DNA of 64,000 nucleotides from Mytilisepta virgata (Eukaryota > Mollusca > Bivalvia > Mytilida > Mytilidae): the NCBI GenBank assembly GCA_028015205.1, contig CM051517.1:57597455-57661454 (forward strand). The letters run 5' to 3'. The notes below the pieces were generated by a model. It ran no database searches and was not told the origin of the DNA. It saw nothing but the letters and a program-made list of their open reading frames with translations. Shown piece after piece: positions 60,969 to 64,000 of the stretch. Made by a program: the position numbers and the translations under genes. The stretch's first letter is position 1, and each line of letters starts with the position of its first letter.

Positions 60969-61460
60969 ACAAAAGCCTAAATTTACTTTTCATATATAAT
61001 AATAATGTACAAGAAGGGGTCTCGACCTGGACAAAAAACTAAAACATGCACATAACAAATATTAACTGTATATTTAACGCGTTAAAAATATATTTAACGC
61101 GATAAACGAATATTTAACGCGATAAAAGTATGTTTAACGCGTTAAAAGAATGTTTAACGCGATAAAAGAATATTTAACGCGATAAAAATATTTTACCTGA
61201 TGTAAATTACTGGCTTCTGTATACTTTTTTATCGCGATAAACATTTCAATTGTGATATAAATGAATTTAAGTCTTAGATTTTAACGCGATAGCATATTTT
61301 GCTATCTAACGCGTTAAAATTTAACGCGTTAAAGACGGTTTTAACGCGTTAAAAAAGGGAATTTATTTATCGCGATAAACTTATCGTTTTACGCGTTACA
61401 ACAGGATTTAACGCGTTAAAATGACATTTATCACGTTAAATGTTAACGCGTTAGTTTATA
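60969..61460 (+). repeat. TTAACGCGTTAA-type palindrome array, right
   Basis: About fifteen CGCG-cored palindromes are present. From 61073 to 61195 they are spaced 19-21 bp apart and separated by AATATxx-like spacers. The array ends in ttaacgcgttagtttatacc against the right terminal inverted repeat at 61489. Confidence 0.85.
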
Positions 61461-61489
61461 CCGTTTCTGACATGAAAGGCCTTTCATAT

Positions 61490-62639
61490 TCTTAGTGTCT
61501 TACATCATGTACATGGCAATATTCCAAAAAGTGGGAAACCGATACAAAAGGCCCCAATTAGCAATCTTTACGGATAGAAAATCTGAACCTACTATATATA
61601 TATATATGACAATATAAATCCCTTTTCTTGTTTTCTGTTTTTAACACACGTCGTGAGATATTGTATGGGATACCGTGAGACATTTACACTATTAATATCC
61701 AGTTCAGTGGGTTAATTTACATTGTAGTAGAGGTCGTTTCAACCATCTTCGCAAAATTTTAACATTCATTCTTCCGTCTCAATGTCTTATACTCACAATG
61801 TATAGATTCTCTCAGATTCTGTACGTTTGTCTTCTATAGTTATTGGATAAAAAAATCTTTTTTCTCGTCTTAGTCCGACTTGCATACATGTGTATTGTTA
61901 TACAGACAGGCGATTTGGTAAAGTTTCAAAATCCAAAAGTGCAAAATTTGGTCATAGTACAACATTTCAATACAGTGTGTGATCAACGTTGTGATCAAAT
62001 TCAACCGAAAACGCAACATGCTATAAATAAAGACTAATCCACCATATACCTTCTTCAATAATATACCTATACCCGAAATCAAATCCAACAACAAGATCGT
62101 TGTATATATAACACGTATAATTTTAACTAACACATTGATTCTGAATTGTGTTTTATATCCTATTTTGGAAATTAGAAATTAAATTCAAGACATTACAGGT
62201 GAAAAAAATACCCGTGAATACTCCCTGTTATCTATCTATCGTTTAAAAATCTTTAAAAAAAATAGAAAACAAGGAAAATAAGTGGAAATGTTGAGCTGTC
62301 AAAACGGGCATAAAACGACTTAAATGTACAAAATACACAAGCCGAACAAAACAAAATACAAAATCGTAAAAAACAAAAACCAAACTTAAAAGTTTTAAAA
62401 AAAAACATGTTTCAGTATTTGATTACAGGTTGAGTAAAACGCAAGAAAAATGCGTTAACTTGAATGATAATTTGATGAATGAAGAAATTAATGTCATATA
62501 AAAGCTGAGAGATAACCTGTGCTTCAATAATATGACACACAGTTCTGAAGGATCAAGTAGAGATCTACAAAACCACATTTAAAAAATAAAAAATAAACAG
62601 ATTTCAGGATCATATCAGATCAACAACCTTTGCTTAATC
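61490..62639. other. AT-rich DNA, nothing recognised
   Basis: A (TA)n run lies at about 61594-61607. Overlapping ORFs on both strands (about 61843-62133) show no protein-like signal. Confidence 0.4.
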
Positions 62640-62890
62640 GCAGGTCTTGTTGATCATTTTTGCTTAAGATTTTAATAGCACAGAAGGCATTGGAACTTGG
62701 TTAAAAATAGTATTAAGATAATTATCCTTACAAATAATTGGTTTCAAATAGTAAAATTTGTGAAAACTAAGGAATATCTCCCTCGTGCATAGCTCTGTCC
62801 TTATATTGTTTTGGCTTAACAGCTTCTTTGTCCTTTTGGCATTTTTTACATTGCTGTTCATCTTTTTTGGATTGTTGTTTTGATTTTCAA

Positions 62891-62956
62891 CATTTTAGGC
62901 CTTGAGCATAACTGATGAGTCGCAAGTCGACGAAATGTGCACACTTTGTGCATCAA
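62891..62956 (+). ncRNA. Hammerhead-like core in a dispersed repeat (tentative)
   Basis: CTGATGA (62912-62918) is followed by a stem GTCG/CGAC (62919-62922 and 62928-62931, loop CAAGT), GAAA (62932-62935), a second stem TGTGC/GTGCA (62936-62940 and 62948-62952) and TC. This is the order of the conserved hammerhead ribozyme core with its stems II and III. The flanks that should form stem I do not pair at the cleavage site, so activity is doubtful. The surrounding phrase ggccttgagcat resembles a mollusc dispersed repeat I know. Hammerheads are associated with Penelope-like elements and retrozymes. Confidence 0.35.
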
Positions 62957-63242
62957 AATTGGTTTCAAAGAATTGCATTAGACGGTTTCGCTGTAGATTT
63001 TATCACATGTTAGGATTTAGAACGGCTCAGTAGTATACGCAACTGTACAACTCGTCCAAATGTACAAAATGTACTTCAATATTAGAAATATAGTAGGTTG
63101 GCATTTCAGAGGAGTCACAGAGAATTAAAATAAACTAAAAAAACAATTGAAAAGAAAATTCTGGGAAATTCGTTCAAAATGACAATGTATATTTTCCCTC
63201 TATATAATAATATAAATATGCATCTCATAAATAATTTTTTTT

Positions 63243-63487
63243 TCATAAAGTAGATTGTAAGTTCTTGAATTTTACACGAAATACATCTCTTGGTACAGAA
63301 GAATCCCAAATGTTCTTAATCATCATGGCTGCAGCTATTCGTCCTATTTCGTCACTGGACTTTGCAGCAAAACCATTGCCCCCAACAGCCACACCAAGCT
63401 GAGAGTGAATTGTATCGATATATGGCCTCGATGTAGGTGTTTCAGTTATTACACACCAGTCACCATGGTAAGTTACCATTTTCATAT
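63243..63487 (-). CDS. Terminal exon of a sarcosine-oxidase-like FAD-dependent oxidoreductase
   Basis: The minus strand has a splice acceptor (catgtcttccag), then AT completing a split codon, then MKMVTYHGDWCVITETPT, SRPYIDTIHSQLGVAVGGNG, FAAKSSDEIGRIAAAMM and ...VPRDVFRVKFKNLQSTL, TGA. This is the C-terminal part of the DAO/monomeric sarcosine oxidase family. C-x-x-x-x-T-P-x(4)-ID is followed by the GGNGFAAKSSDEIG segment that contacts FAD. The Cys aligns with the residue that binds flavin covalently in bacterial sarcosine oxidase (inference from memory). The family oxidises N-methyl or other amino acids, often in peroxisomes. The last residues are not a clear peroxisomal SKL signal. Upstream exons lie beyond 63488; none was found up to 64000. 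Confidence 0.85.
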
Positions 63488-64000
63488 CTGGAAGACATGT
63501 ATTTTTGTTAGAGTCGAGCTGGATTATATTGTGTATTTTCTTTCAAAAGGACAAAAGTTCCTAGAAAGCCACCATGCAGGAGAACGTAACTCAGACTGCT
63601 AGGTCAGAGAAACAAAAGAACAAATAAAAATGGTAACACAAAAACCTTAAAAAATAAAAACAATGGACGAAATACGAAATAAAGATCGTTGGAGCATTCA
63701 CGAGCTATTGTTTTCCTGTCCGCTTGCACCCTTCAATTTTTCCTTTCAATTCGCAAGACTGCAGGTAAGAATCAAAATGGATTTTTTCACCAGATTTTGG
63801 AACCTCAATTTTTTATTCAAATTCCTTCCTCCCTTCAGAAAAATCAACCAGATAAAAAAGTGGAACATTCTAATTAGCACCCTTCGTGTGGATATCTCTT
63901 CGTATTTTATTGATTTGTTTATAAATTACATTCGTAATAATTCTTGTAGTCAATGTTCATTTCTACAAATTAACACTGTGAGATGACCCTTTTTGTATCC
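63488..64000 (-). other. Intron upstream of the oxidoreductase terminal exon
   Basis: From the acceptor at 63488 to the window end I see no second exon of the oxidoreductase on the minus strand. A plus-strand 107-codon frame from 63663 has no recognisable family and overlaps another frame, so I take it as chance. Confidence 0.5.

Larger units (their letters stand above)
56160..61489. mobile_element. Composite TIR-bounded region with palindrome arrays
   Basis: The left end reads ATATGAAAGGCCGTTTATGT then caaaaacgatat. The right end, read inward on the other strand, is ATATGAAAGGCCTTTCATGT then cagaaacggtat. Each leads directly into a run of TTAACGCGTTAA-type palindromes. Between them lie 56811-57140 and 60969-61317, which are direct copies of one another, and about 3.8 kb of other DNA including the foldback element. 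Either one element was enlarged by insertion and duplication, or two truncated copies sit face to tail. Confidence 0.6.

Noticed and set aside
56190..61460. Regularly spaced short palindromes as a CRISPR array
   Set aside because: The repeats are only 12-14 nt and the spacers are short and AT-rich rather than unique. There are no cas genes and the context is a eukaryotic genome.

Overview
The window looks like AT-rich nuclear DNA from a bivalve mollusc. The species is not resolved; a mussel-like pteriomorph is my guess. The reasons are a tRNA-derived SINE with a target-site duplication, dispersed repeats of the 'fails to match any protein, ends in gatacaggctc...gagcctctag' type common in bivalve genomes, a Penelope-like reverse transcriptase remnant of a kind familiar from bivalves and cnidarians, and intron/exon signals. 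There are no operons or prokaryotic features. Almost everything is repeat-derived, and only one stretch is a confidently recognised host exon.

Layout. (1) 1-19118: a tandem array built from two modules. S is about 550 bp. T is about 1092 bp. Each module carries a 118-nt exon (E1) with intact splice sites, and T also carries a 60-nt exon (E2). Module order is STSTSTSTST SSST ST ST SSSST S S'. (2) 19119-22780: AT-rich DNA with a 48-50 bp minisatellite and a decayed SINE. (3) 22780-30080: a 3.3-4.0 kb tandem duplication that includes conserved hairpins and a bivalve dispersed repeat (called family 1 here). (4) 30130-31250: three degenerate tandem units. (5) 31268-43850: another tandem segmental duplication whose second copy is split by about 3.8 kb. 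That interruption holds a candidate first exon, a small ORF and a clean SINE insertion. (6) 43600-46700: an array of inverted-repeat (hairpin) units separated by poly(A), plus family 1 copies. (7) 47768-55010: family 1 copies and a Penelope-like element on the minus strand, broken by a 1.5-kb TIR element with a 5-bp target duplication and by an internal inversion. (8) 55220-61489: MITE-like elements, arrays of the palindrome TTAACGCGTTAA, and a 2-kb foldback element that contains a 364-bp MITE with a perfect 9-bp target duplication. (9) 62640-64000: a hammerhead-like motif, and the terminal exon of a sarcosine-oxidase-like FAD-dependent oxidoreductase on the minus strand.

How it fits together. 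The genes do not form a pathway. The main biological interest is the exon array. E1 is open in only one phase, and joining E1 or E2 to a second E1 creates an immediate TGA. The array can therefore encode protein only if one E1 is used per transcript, or else it is a satellite-like amplification of a captured gene fragment. Seven of nine E2 copies end in TAA just before the splice donor. The rest of the window is a record of nested transposition and local duplication.
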